64,000 bases of DNA from Serilophus lunatus. Lineage: Eukaryota > Chordata > Aves > Passeriformes > Eurylaimidae. The translations under genes were made by a program, and so were the position numbers. Under the pieces are notes generated by a model. That model saw nothing but the letters and a program-made list of their open reading frames with translations. It searched no databases and was not told where the DNA came from. Location of the stretch: positions 168,931 through 232,930 of the forward strand of contig VXBA01005459.1 in assembly GCA_013399895.1 (NCBI GenBank). The letters are read 5' to 3'. Below are positions 1 to 12,130 of this stretch, piece after piece (positions within the stretch are counted from its first letter, which is position 1; the number at the start of each line of letters is the position of its first letter).

Positions 1-1439
1 CCTGGTTTTCACCTCTTCCCTTCTGCCCCTCCTGAAGTATGTACCTTTTCTTGGAGTATTTTCTTTGCCGAACATTGGGATGTATGGGCCAACGTGCAAC
101 GGTGCCACTCCTTTGGCAGCCATGCTTCATACTGTAGCAATGGAAGCACTGCTGTTATGAGTAGAGAGTGCAGGAAAGTCAATTTTTTTTTTTTTTTTTG
201 ATTTAGATTGTGTTTCAAAACAGACCTGGAAGAAAGGATGAGAGGCTGCCAAAACAGACAGCCAATAACACCCACGCCACAGTTGTCTTGTGAGGCCCAG
301 ATCCCTGCTTGCCTGCAGGTGGGGAGGGAGAGTGGTGGCAGAGGGCAGGCTTTAAATGAATTGCTGGCAAAAAGAGCCAGTTTGATCTTAAAGTGAGCAC
401 AGATAGACCTAAAGAGCATGTAAGAATGCATTGCACATAAAAATAGATGTTTTTAAAGATAGTGAAAAGAATAACTTCTGCTTGTACTTTGCTGTTTCAT
501 CTTAATTTTAGCTTTGCCTTTGTTTCTTCAGTGCACATTTTGAAAGGGTTTTTTTCATGTTAGGGGCAGCTGAGGATATCTTCCCTGACATTTTAGAAAG
601 CCTGACTTCTAGAATGAGAGGGTTGTAACATCCAAAGAGACTCTATTTGAGTGTTCGTGAAGCTGTTGTTGGAAAGGATGCACGTTTAATTGGTACATGA
701 CAAGTTACTGCTGCCAGGATAGGTAGCCAAAGCTTGTCTCTTGGGAAGGGACCGGCTAGCAATTTATGCCAATCTGACAACAAGGGATTTGAATCTGCTG
801 ATCAAGCATGGAAACCTCAAAGCATCCTTGTGCTCTGAGTCAGTTCTACATCATTGTAATAAACAATGTTTTTTGTGCTCCAAAGCACGAAGCAACTACT
901 ATGTCATTCCAATTGATAATCCAATTAAAACTACAAATGATATTAGATCTTGTGCAGCTGGTGTACAAAGATGTGGTTTGTGAAAATCCTTGGAAGGAAT
1001 AGCTTGCAGTGATCAGAGCCGATGGTCATGCCCACTGCTGGAATTGCATGCAAATCTGTTTTACTTGGTGATGCTTTGCTTGGGATAATGTTCTGGCATG
1101 TGGCAAAATGATATCTAAAATGAGGAGGCAGGGACAGCACCCTATCTTACATTTTTCTACTTACTGCTGGACCCTGGGGCATTCAGAAATTTTGCATGTG
1201 TTTTTTGCAAGTAAACTTCTTGCGTGGGTGTTTATCACTGAGGTGATGGGAAAAGGATGAAGGCTTCATGCACCACAACTGGAGGAAGCTTCTGCTGGGT
1301 AAAATGGGGCTATAGAATGAAGAGTCAGACAAAGAGTTCGTTCATGATTTTGAATCTCAACATGTTACATCCTTCCTGTCTCCTCATCTACATTTGCTTA
1401 TGGCATCCTTAAATGAAGAGGTCTTTCTAAGCAAGATGA
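1..1439. other. Non-coding single-copy DNA with a T homopolymer
   Basis: No coding frame is supported here. A run of 17 T lies at 183-199. The open frames on both strands at the left edge (to about 436) overlap one another, lack splice or start context and resemble no family I know. Nothing repeat-like was recognised apart from the homopolymer. Confidence 0.6.
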
Positions 1440-1731
1440 GTGAATGTTGGCCTCTTCTCCTAAGTAACAAGAAAGAGGAAATGGCCTCAAGTTGCCCCAG
1501 GGAAGGTTTAAATTGGATATTAGGAAAAATTTTTTCACCAAAAGGGTTGACAAGCATTGGAACAGGCTGTCCAGGGAAGTGGTTGAGTCACCATCCCGAG
1601 AAATATTTAAAAGCCATGCAGAAGAGTCACTCAGGGACATGGTTTAGTGATAGATTTGGCAATGCTCACTTAAGGGCTGGGCTCAATGATCTTAAACGTC
1701 TTTTCCGACCTAAATGATTCTATGATTCTGT
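1440..1731 (+). mobile_element. CR1 LINE 3' end, sense strand
   Basis: This is the 3' untranslated end of a Chicken Repeat 1 (CR1) non-LTR retrotransposon. The order of blocks matches avian CR1: a 'ctcttctcctaagtaacaag' block, 'gaaatggcctcaagttgccc', 'ggatattaggaaaaatttt', 'aagcattggaacaggctgtc', then 'gatcttaaacgtcttttcc' and the terminal octamer 'attctatgattctgtgg'. The copy is 5'-truncated, as nearly all CR1 copies are, and keeps no reverse transcriptase. The open frame across it (1394-1717) is an accident of low decay, not a gene. Moderate divergence suggests a mid-age copy. Confidence 0.93.
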
Positions 1732-3529
1732 GGTTGCATTTCCTTCTCAGTACCCTAGAGTGACATTACCTGAACAGACAACTGCCCAGACCTTGCAGAA
1801 GAGCTTTGCTGGGTTTTCAGGATACTGTGTTTGCCAGGAATGTCTAAATTTTTTCTGAAAAATTCAATCAAATTCAATCAAGTCAGAGGAGTTAATGGAA
1901 AAGCCCATTATAGGAACATATATGCATTGGAAAGGGAGGGGTAATGAGAAGTTCTGGGATGCTGAAGCATGTTATGTGTTGCTTTGAAGACTGAAGAAGG
2001 ATGGATTTCTCAGGGGTAAGGGCTAATGCAGCAAACAAAAGAGCATACTTTCTGTTGGATTTTGAAGTTGTGTCCAATACCAGTCACAGATTGCAAAAAA
2101 TCCTGGCCTGAATTGTTGCTTGATTTTTTTGACCAGGTGAAAACAAGTGATGAGCTGTGAAACCCTGTGAGAACTGGAGTTTCATTTCAGGAGTCCAAAT
2201 AAGTTACCACTTCCTGCTCCTCCCTCTCTTCCTCCTTCACCCCACCAATTTACAGCACTTGAGAGGAGTGTTCCTGTTTGGTTGGGTTTGGGTTTTTTTT
2301 GTTGTTTTTTTGGGGTTTTTTTAATGTTTTTCCACCCTGCTCAGAACAGTTGGGCTAGGGAAGGCCCTATGTCCTTTCATCCCTGACAACGATGGCTGAG
2401 CTGTGCTATGGAAGTTCTTTGCCTCTTCCTTCCTCAGCCTATACAACAGATCTTTCAATGCAACACCCAAATGAGTCCCAAAGCCAAAGCTGATTTGCTC
2501 CTTTGATGACTCCAGGAGCCCTTTGAGATGGGAAGCTTTGTTTGCCTGTAGTTCTCTTGCCAGGGGGCTTCTGAATTGAAAATGGCTTGGGTATGACAGG
2601 GGAGGCCCTGGGAAAGAGTCTTGTCTTGGAGCCATTCACCTGTTCTACCACTGAACCTATCTCATCCAGCTTCAGTGTCCTTTAACCCTCACACCCTTGT
2701 TGGTCTTCAAGGCAAGGCTTTCACAGAGGACTTTCTGAGTGGGGTTTTCACATCTCATTCTGCCGCACACAAACTGCTGGTATAAGCACGTCTGTCTGGA
2801 AGTTTATTTTCAGCAAAAAATTAGAAGTACAACCCTCTTGCCTACAGACTCCTTGAGCAGCTGGTTCTCTTCGTCTCAGTGGTCCTGGTGTGGTAGGTAC
2901 AAAAAGCCAAGAGCCTGCTGATGACTGAGAAGAATGCCAGGCAGATGAGGATAGTATTTACTCCAAAAATAACATCAAATAATAATATTCAATATAATTA
3001 TATTGGATATGCTGGACCTCAATGTAACTGCTGGATGACCTGTTGCCTAAATAGGACTTTGTACCAGATGAGTTAAAAAAATGATGATGCTGATCTTTGC
3101 AATAGGTGCTAGCACAATCTCGGGAGCTGTGTTTGACTTCCATATAGGGTAACTTCACAGAATGTGTGACAGACTCAGTAGCTGTGTGGAGGGGTTGGAG
3201 GAAAAGAGTGGCCGTGTTCCTGCTGGAGGAAGCTGTGCTTCACAGATATGTCTATGTCAGCAATCATGGGCTCATGAGTGACCAATAGCCAATGTGACCT
3301 CTTCAGGTTTTCAGTGGCTTTAGAAGGTTTCCTTATTGAAATTCCCCAGGGAAGTAATGGAAGTCCTCAGTGCCTACACTGATTTAAAGGGTTGGTCATC
3401 CAAGTATGAGTAGTACATGGCTTTTCCAAACTAGGGAACATCGCATTTCCTCAAGAACCTGTGTTGTTAAATGAGTTTGAACAATCAGCAGAATCACTTG
3501 ATAAACTAAATAACTGAGGACAGAGTTTT
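1732..3529. other. Non-coding single-copy DNA
   Basis: No gene or known repeat was recognised. A perfect tandem pair of the 10-mer 'aattcaatca' lies at 1861-1880, and a G/T-rich low-complexity patch at about 2272-2332. Open frames on the minus strand (about 2321-2651) overlap in two frames and have no convincing splice context. Confidence 0.55.
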
Positions 3530-4307
3530 ATAGAATAGTGAAATGTCAGGCTGTGCCGAGAGCTGCAGAAGGGTTTCAGCATATTTTGTGACCAGATAAA
3601 CCAGCACATATTACTAAATGTTGATAAATGTAGAATACTGCACAGATGAGAAGGGAAAAGTGAACTCTAGATGAAGTGTTACCACCATGAGAAAGATCTT
3701 GGAGTCATTTAAAGGATTTCTTGCCAGTCTCAGCTCACAATTAGCTGTGGACAAAAAAACCTCACAGTAGAAATAATAGTAGGACTAGTAGAGTCCATAG
3801 CAGAAAATAAACAGGAGAAAGAATGAGTGAGGGAGGGTATAGGTTAGTGAGGTGATATGGGGTTTGTAGAATTGTGGATTCTGTGGAGAAGATGAATAGG
3901 AAGTGATTAATCAGTATTTCTTGTGACACAATCAGGCACCTAACGAAATGATCAGGGAGGAGGTTTGAAACAAAAAAGAGGAAGTACTTCTTCCAAGAGT
4001 ACATAATTAAGATTTGGAACTCATTGCCATGGGATGTGTTGGAGGCCAAAAGTATAAAAGGATTAAAAAAAAGATTGTACAAATTAATAGAAAATATGTC
4101 CACCAGTGACTATTAGATACAATGGTCCGGATGCAGCCCCTAGCTCAGGAAGTCTAAATGGCCAGTTGCTGGAAGCTTGGAGCATGTAAAAGGGAAGGGC
4201 TTACTCAGTCTGTGGTCTGTCCCTTATGCTCTTTTCTCCTATGCATCCACTGCTAGTCATTATCAGTGACTGGGCATTGTTGTAGGTGGACCTTTTTATC
4301 TAACCTT
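3530..4307 (+). mobile_element. Ancient CR1 LINE fragment, sense strand
   Basis: About 780 bp of a strongly diverged CR1 of the old reptile/bird type. Landmarks in order are 'gttgataaatgtagaatac', 'agaaagatcttggagtcatt', 'gaggaagtacttcttccaag', 'ggaactcattgccatgggat', 'ggaggccaaaagtataaaag', 'gtccaccagtgactattaga', 'cagttgctggaagcttgg' and a degraded terminal 'aggtggacctttttatct'. These correspond to the end of the reverse-transcriptase ORF and the 3' UTR of ancient amniote CR1. Several internal deletions and many substitutions leave no open reading frame. It predates the CR1 copies at 11.7, 35.8 and 53 kb. Confidence 0.85.
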
Positions 4308-7300
4308 ACAAGAGTTGTCTTCAGAGTCTCAGTTATGCTGGGAATAGATACAGTCAGAATCAGCTGCCCGACACCATTATATGAGGAGGTTTCAAACATC
4401 CTTGTGTCCCTTTCCAATTCTCTGTCAATGATCATGGACATTATGTTGGATGTCTAACTTGAAACCTTTCTCTAGGAGGCATCAACTGAGATTATATTCT
4501 CACCATAATAAGATGTGATGTAACAAATGTAAAATACCTGGTTAGATTTTTAAGCTTTTAGGGCAGAAAAAATTGCACAGAAATTTCTCAGAGGTAGACA
4601 GAACAGAGAGAAACAAAATCTGTATTCACCCGAAGCAGCTATTCTATAGCAGCTGTATGGTGGCTACGCTCAGGGCAGGAATAAGATAGTGTGTTACAGA
4701 TCCCATCCTCTCTCCCACCCCCGTGACTAAAACACTACTCTTTTTTTTTTTTCTTTGTTGGCAGGTGAGGGGTTAAAGTCTTTCATATGAGCATGTGAAA
4801 GCCTTTCAAAGATGAATCAACATTGATAACTGGACAGTGAGCCTAGCAGTATTGGTCTAGAAGTAATGGTGTATTATTAATAGGAGCTTCTCCAGTGCTG
4901 ATAGCCAGGGCCAGCCAGAAGAGAAACGTGTGTGAAATAAGCAGTTTTATTGCTTTTTAAATATTTTAATGATGTAGAATGGAATTCTAGTGGAGGACAA
5001 AACATTTTTTTCTTCCCAGATCCATAGTTTGAGCTTTTCAGATTTTAACGAAATGACAGCAGGCTTGTTAACTCACAGTAACTGATTAAGAAATGCTGCC
5101 CTAAAAATGAAGAAAAGGTAAGCCTTATCCTGCCTGCAGCTTAGACCAGCCCATTATAGGACTTTATGTGAAAAGACACTGAGAAGACATTGCAGTTGAA
5201 TCTTGAATGCCAGAAGCTATAAATACTGTTTGAGAGTGAATTTATGCTGTATCTCACCAGTCAACATGTAGGAAATCACAGACTTCACTCAAGTGTTGAA
5301 AATATAATGCTAATGGACTACCATATGCATTGCAAACGTAGCTTTTTTTCCTTAGATCTGTGTCCAAAGCTGCTTCCTCTGTAAAGCTTTGAAATGTGAA
5401 GTCTGATCAATGCCGACTCTTCTCAAAACATTCAAAAAGAATTTTTAAGAAAGCTGTCACCTCTGCATGTTCCTCTCCAAGACTGAGTGGTTATTTTCTC
5501 CAAATTTCCACTGTTAAAAGAAAGTGGAGATATCAAAACCTCCATGAATACAAACGGTAAGGTGTTTAAATTAATGTTTGGTACCTCAACTGACTGAAGC
5601 CTGGACTTTTTAATGTATTTCAAGTTGAATAATAGAGAACATGCGTTTTATAAGGCACTGGTTAGGCTTTACTATCGTGCAGATCCATTCCCTCTTCCCT
5701 GTCTTTTCTCACCCATCCTCTCCTTGGTGATAGGTTTGGCAATAGTTTAGTGACAATTAAGTCATGGGTGCAATGTCAGAAACTGGAAAACCAGAGTCCC
5801 TTCCTGTTTATGTTGGCATCTGCTATTATTTAGCAGCTTTTCTTCTTCTTACTTTGATTAGCAGTGTTTGCAAGGTGAGTAACACTTTCCAAACATGATG
5901 AAAATATTCATATTTCTGAAAAAGCTTGCAACTGACAATCCATAGTAAGCAATAATTTTGTATGACTGGTTCTGAAGACTTCCATGTCTCTCCTCTAAGT
6001 TTTCTAGTTTGTCTGGAACCTTGCTTTGACTGCATTAAGCATTACCAATGTTAAGATGTGTTAAGTCATTATGAGAACTTCAGGGAGCTCTCTGCCACCC
6101 ACTTCAGAAGATATGCAGATACTCTGAGGCTATTACAAATTCAAAGTGAAACATGTAAGCCTACTCCCTCTGAATAAACTTAATTTGGAGGTGATTTGTA
6201 TCAACTTTTTTCTTTTTACTTCCCTTTTTTTTCAATTTCTTTTATTTTCTTCCTGTCTGTACAATGGTCTGGTTGTATTTACACAGTCAGTTACTGTTGC
6301 TTTGCAAAGAAGTTTGACTTCTTGCACCTTCAGCCAGATAAAGGGAACCCACAATGTAGCTGACCCTGACAGCTCTCTTATTCACTGTGTTACTGTGCAT
6401 CTTCATAATTTGACTGAGGAAGGCCTCATAATTCCATAATTTAAGAGGCAATTGCATACCAACATCACAGTTGCCTTTTGAGCATTAGTTAACTGAGTGA
6501 TGATACAAAACTGTTTCTGACAGCCAAAGGGATGAAATCCAGCTGGCAGATCTGCTGCCTCAGATCAGTCAGTCAGCCCTGCACGCTCTGCGTTCCTGGG
6601 GCCGCTGTGCTAATTGCTGGAATGAGATTCCTGCCCACGGTGCAAGGGGAGAGCATGAACCCTGGCCAAGAAAGACTTGTCTAGCCCATTGTCAAACCCA
6701 TGGCTGCCCCTGACTCTGAAGGCTACTATGCTTAGGTAAGTCAGTGCCACACTGCAAGTGCTTGTGAGCTGCCTGTTGAGAGCCCTGAGCCCTCTCTGCT
6801 GATGGCTGCATGAAGGGAGCAGTCCTTCTGGGGCTCATGATGGCACTGATTTTCTTTTTTTGTTTTTTTTTTTTTTTTTTTAAGGATTTGTTTTACCCAG
6901 TTGGAAAACACTCATGAAAGACAGGATGTAGGGAGGATGATCTCAGATTCTGCGTGTTCAGGATCTTAGAGGCTTTAGTGGTGCAGACATAATAAATTGT
7001 GCTCAGCAGATGCAAGAGCAGCCTCTAACTTCAATGGCACTGAAAACCATAGGAAAACAGTAAACTGTGTTTACTTGGGTGTTCACTATCTTTTGAGAAA
7101 ATGACCCACTCCTTTAGCAGAGTGAAATTTTTTTTTTAGGGTGCTACTGTTTTAAAAATTCCTAAGTGTGAGTTTTTAAGGTGAAGATACATTAACCATA
7201 TTTGAAAATTACTTGCTTATTGCTCAGTTGAGAAAGAATTTTGATATACCAATGGGAACATATTTAACAACATATTTTGGCTTATTGTTTTTTCAAGGCA

Positions 7301-7624
7301 AGACAGAAACATGTCTCTGATAGGTGAATTTAAATAAAAAAATAGCATCTATTTCTTCATGTTCTTTTAGGTTAAAGACAATACTGGAACACATTTTAGC
7401 TATCCATTTGAACAATGCACATGCTAGTTTTCTAGGTTTCTGCTGAGAAATAACTGACTTGCTTTTAGTGTGACACAGTCCTAAAGAAATCCAATAATGT
7501 GGAGCAGAGATATAAACATACTCCTTGAGAGATGATGGAAATAAAGGGGGGCAAGGCTTCTGGGTGTCTGGTTTTTTATTACACTTATATGGTCCTCTGT
7601 TCTTTGAAGAGATTTATAGCCCTG

Positions 7625-7910
7625 TTTATCAGCATTGTATATGGCAGAATGGGGTCCCGTTGTGCTGGGTGTTGGAAAAATTTCTCCAGGAAGTCATCTC
7701 TGATGTGCAGCTCTATGGTGTTTGTTGTGAAAAGGGAAGCAGGGTGGGAAAAGAGAAAACAAATAAATGGCCTGAATAGCATGCTGGCAACCAGTATCAG
7801 GATCTAAATCTTTCATATTTAATTTTGATGGGCTTACCAAGAAAGAAGTAAGGGGGGAAGAAAACCAAAAGGACATGAGTTGCACAAAGGAAGGTAGATA
7901 AATGAAAGGG
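7625..7910. repeat. Possible very old interspersed repeat remnant
   Basis: The stretch 'ggtcccgttgtgctgggtgt' near 7650 resembles a block ('ccccattgtgctgggcgctg') common in old amniote interspersed repeats, followed by text resembling the 'caaacacaga..aagaca' part further on. The match is short and badly degraded, so the boundaries and even the class (SINE or LINE tail) are uncertain. The open frames on both strands across it (7525-7990) are not gene-like. Confidence 0.25.
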
Positions 7911-10900
7911 GTTTGTGGAGGAGAAGTGAGGTCTGCATGGAGAAAGAAATGGCAAAGACTCACTTGCTGGTCACTGGAGAACAGAGACACAGAGTGGTGG
8001 TGGTGGGGAATTTACCAGTCGTTTGAACGAGTGGCTGGGCAAGACGTACCTGGTCTGAGAGTCAACGGGGTCCAAAGAGCCGGCAAAAATTGCTGGGGAG
8101 CATGTTTTCAGTTACACATCCAGGCAGTTTCTCCACCAGTTTGTGCTATGTGACAGTGTATGCTCTTTCTGACAAAGCTGATAAAGTAAGTCAAAACAAT
8201 AAGCTTAATGGAGATAGTCATAGCTGAATGAATAACTATATAATATTATGAAGTGTATTTAAAATCTTCTATAAAATCAATAATCCAGACTACGTGTGAT
8301 CTAGACTAGGCCACCAGGCTCCTGGGAACCATGCACTGCCAACTCCTGGAGGAATCATTAATGGAATTTTGTGGCTGATCAGGTGTGAGCCATAAAAGGG
8401 AACACACTGTCAGTCACTGGGAGAGTCTGACAATAGGTAGAGCCATTGTCAGTGCAAGCTTGGTACCAGTGGAATCAGAATGAGACAGGTGGCAATGGAA
8501 ATGGAGATTTTTCAGAACTGAAAGCAGTCTTTAAAAGATAAAATGTTGCCTGAATCCCTAGGGCTACAAGAAAGGACATCAAATCTGTTCTCAGCTTTTG
8601 CTAAATACGTCTTTGCCTGCTATATCAGCTTCTATATCTATCACCTATTTGCTCACAGGATTGGGGTGAAGCAGCTGAATTTGCGGTGTCTAGGTAGGCA
8701 GTCTCAAGAAAATGGTGGGTACCGTGCAGCTGTTGTCAAGGTTTTGTGTGGGAGTGGTTTTATGCCTGTCTTTAGGGAAACTGGAAATGGGATTCATCTA
8801 ATCAAGTGCTGAGTTTTGGGATGGGGGTATTAGTTGTCTGTGCGAAATGCCAGTCACCTGCAAAAATAAACAGTTGAGACACACCTTTCATCTCCAGTCA
8901 AACCCAACACTGTCTGTGGCTCCACATACTAGTGCCTGCAGAACTACTTGTCCTGACCCTTCTGCTGACTGTGCAGGACAGCTGCTGAGGGAACCAGCTA
9001 AGGGAGCTGATTCAGCTGAAAAATAACTTGCCAGGAAAGGGGTCTTGGAAATTACAGAGTCTGCAGCTGTGGCTGAGATGGAGCTATACTAGAACAGCAT
9101 TTCCTCCAAAGCAATGCACAGGGAAACCCGGGCATTACTATCCAGCCTGAAAAGCAGATGCTGAGACCTACATCACCGACTGCTTGTGAACACAGACACC
9201 ACTGGCCAAGTAAGAAAGCTTTCCCTTTTGTGAAAGCCCTGAGGGACCATGCTGTAAATATTATTTTGCCCATGCCAACTTCATTTTTTTCTCTGCAAAG
9301 GTAGGTCCATTTGATTAACAGAATTCCAAGCAGTGCTTCTAGAAACTTTGGAATAACTTCTTTCTATCCCATTACCAACCTATTTCAATTGAGAGTGAGC
9401 TGTCTGGAAACAAAGGCTGAAGCCGAAACCTTAAAACTGGAATACAGATGTGGATTTAGCGGCTTAAATTTTCCAACAAATGCATGACTTGGGGTCTAAA
9501 CTTTCTCCCAGCATGGAAATTCCTCAGTGCTGCCTCTTTCAATTCTCACTGAGAAGTTTAACCTCATTTATGTTGCTAGTCACTACATTACTATGCATTT
9601 GAGAGAATTCACAACAATTGATATGTCCTCTCCACCCACTCTTCCATCCTCTGGTGTCTCTAGATCACAATTTAAGCCCCTAAAGAAAATAGTAGAAACC
9701 AACATATGCATAATTTTCTGTATAGAAGGATTTCTAGGAGGCCCTTTACTTTTACACATGGATGGATCTTTGCAAACTAAGACTAACCATCCTTAGTTCC
9801 ATGCTCAAATTTACTCTCATCACCTCATAATTATTTCGAAGAAAAAAGTCACTTTGTAGAAGACAGAGTTTTTCCCTCTCCCATTTCTTCCCTTTGTTTT
9901 TGGACTGTGCAGTGTTCTTACACTTTTTTGGAGCCTGTGGTTGGTGTCCAGTGGATTTAATTTTCAGGCAGTTCAGCTTCCCCTTGTAATGGACAAGCGC
10001 TCCACAACCAGGTGTAGCAAGCTGCTGTTTCCAGTCCTGTTCAAATATGACTTTGTGATAAGGCATGAGCATGCCCATAACACATGATACTTAGAACAGG
10101 CCACTGTTCAGATATTTTGCTGTGCTTTTATTAAACTGACTGATGTCCCCAGTTTGAACTGTCTGGTTCTAGCAATAAAACTCAGCAGCTGTGAAGTCTA
10201 TCAGGTGCTGAAGGACCTTTAAGCATAGGTTAAGCCTGATGTCTTTAAGCCTGAGATGTTTAGTGCTGGAGAATTCATGCTATAAAACTGCATTTGTTGG
10301 AAAATGTAAGCTCCTAAATCCACAAATGTGTTCCAGTTTTAAGGTTTCAGCTTCAGCATTTGTTTAGCTTCTAGCATCTCACTTAAATGAACTTAACTGA
10401 AATGGGCTGGTAAAATTTAAAAAAAAAAAAAAAGTTACTCCAGAGCTTCTATACCATGTCCACATATCCATGGGCCTCCTTACCTATTTCACAGGGTTAG
10501 GAGGCTAGTTAATGACAACTTATAATTACTTTGAGTTCTTCAGATGAAAATACGTATGAACGTTTGAATGTTATGCCATGTAGGCCATTTACTTAGGCCA
10601 GAGCCCTTTTACCTTTGTGCATGCTGTAAAGAGGAGGTCTATGTGTACAAGAGCCTTTGAGGAAAACTGATGGAGCCCTTTGCCATCCCCTGATATTTCT
10701 GAGGAATTGAGCTGATAAATACAGCAGGTGTTTGAGCTAACTTGGTTTTGAACTCAGAGCAAATGGAATCTAAAAAGTGCATGAAAAACTCCTCATCTTG
10801 CAATTATTTTTTTTTTTTGGTCATCTGGTACTACAGAAAGTGACCAGACATTCTCCACTCTGAGCGACTTTTCTCAGTAACACTATCCTTTCTCCATGTG

Positions 10901-11497
10901 TCAACTCGACCATTTGTCAGTGCATTGGATTCTTGTTAGGCAGCTGTTCTTATTTGGTTTAACAGTGACCCAACAAATCTGAGCTATGTGCTATATGTAA
11001 AAAACAGATTTTACTTGACAGTTTGAATATAGCCATGTCACTTTCTATTTCTTCTCCCATTGCTTTATTTTCTTTGTTCCTGAGACTGCCAGAACAGTGA
11101 GAGTCCCAGATTCAAACTAGCATGGACAGGTTAAGCTGATTGTTTGCTTCTTGGTCACATATGGAACTGTAATAGCCCTTGGCTGGATTTCAGAAAGCAA
11201 AGGTGTGCAATTCTGTGGCAGCTCCACCCCAGACAGAGATGAGGGAAGTATTCTCCCTAATTTACTATAGTGAGAGCAAGCATCCCCTCCCACAAAGTTG
11301 CAACACAATCTATGAACTGGCCTAGCTAACTCCTGCCTTTCATTTGGCATCTGCTTCATTTGGCATCACCAAGGCAGAACCTGAAGAGCAGTGACAAGTG
11401 ACAGGTATGAACGCTGCTAGTAGAGATGCTACAATGGCATTTCTAGATATCTTCTTAAAAAAAAAAATCTCCATTTTTACCAGTAGCATGGACAAGA

Positions 11498-11545
11498 CAA
11501 GACCTTATGTCTAGTTGTCTTGCTGGCAAGACCTTATGTCTAGTT
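11498..11545. repeat. Two-copy direct repeat, 29-bp period
   Basis: The 19-mer 'caagaccttatgtctagtt' occurs at 11498-11516 and again, identical, at 11527-11545. Perfect identity of the two copies points to a recent local duplication. Confidence 0.9.
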
Positions 11546-11736
11546 ACTGAGCAAAACAATTCAGATTGTCTTCTTTTTTTGTATGTTTCTGCTGTTGAGG
11601 AAAATGGTCACTGCTTCACAGGGGATCAATTAACCTTGCCTATTTTTTTAATACTCTGTGTTGACAAGCTGGTGACTCTTCACCACTGTGTCTAGGTCAA
11701 AACTTCTACTGTTCTAAAGCAGGAGTCTGCTTGGTG

Positions 11737-12130
11737 AATCATAGAATCATTGAATTATAGAACGGTTTGTTGAAAAGGACCTTAAGGATATCAAGCTCCA
11801 ACTCCCCTGCCATGAGCAGGAGCACCTCCAATAGACCGGGTTTCTCAAGTCCCACACCAGTTGGCCGTGAACTCTTCCAGAGAAGGGACATCCACAACTT
11901 CTCTGGAGAACCTGTGCCAGTGCCTTACCACCTTCATAAGTAAAAAATTTCTTCCTAATATATAATCCGAACTTATTCTCTTTCAGTTTAAGCCATTCCC
12001 CCTTGTCCTATCACTACATGCCCTTGTTAGAAGTCCCTCTCCTGCCTTCTTCTAGTCATTCTTTAGGTACTGTAAGGTGTGCTATAAGGTGTCCTGTGAG
12101 TTTTTCCAAGCTGAACAGCTCAAGGTGTTG
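11737..12130 (-). mobile_element. CR1 LINE 3' end, minus strand
   Basis: An inverted CR1 3' end. It starts on the plus strand with the octamer 'aatcatagaatcattgaatt', then 'aaaaggaccttaaggatatc', 'caactcccctgccatgagca', 'gaagggacatccacaacttc', 'aatttcttcctaatatataa', 'ccttgtcctatcactacatg', and runs into 'ggtactgtaaggtgtgctat'. This is the canonical order for a minus-oriented avian CR1. The copy is about 0.4 kb, 5'-truncated and moderately diverged. The small plus-strand frame at 12003-12197 is a shadow of it. Confidence 0.94.

Larger units (their letters stand above)
4308..11736. other. Long non-coding stretch with homopolymers and small duplications
   Basis: No supported gene. Contents seen: T runs at 4741-4752 and 6850-6881, an A run at 10419-10433, a possible very old retroelement remnant at 7625-7910, and a 29-bp-period duplication at 11498-11545. 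The open frame on the minus strand at 9752-10078 is rich in Lys and Gln but lacks splice signals and resembles no family I recognise. The rest is AT-rich single-copy DNA. Confidence 0.55.

Noticed and set aside
9752..10078. Lys/Gln-rich 108-residue minus-strand frame that at first looked like a ribosomal-protein retrogene
   Set aside because: No match to any ribosomal protein pattern I know, no poly-A tail in the right place and no flanking duplication.
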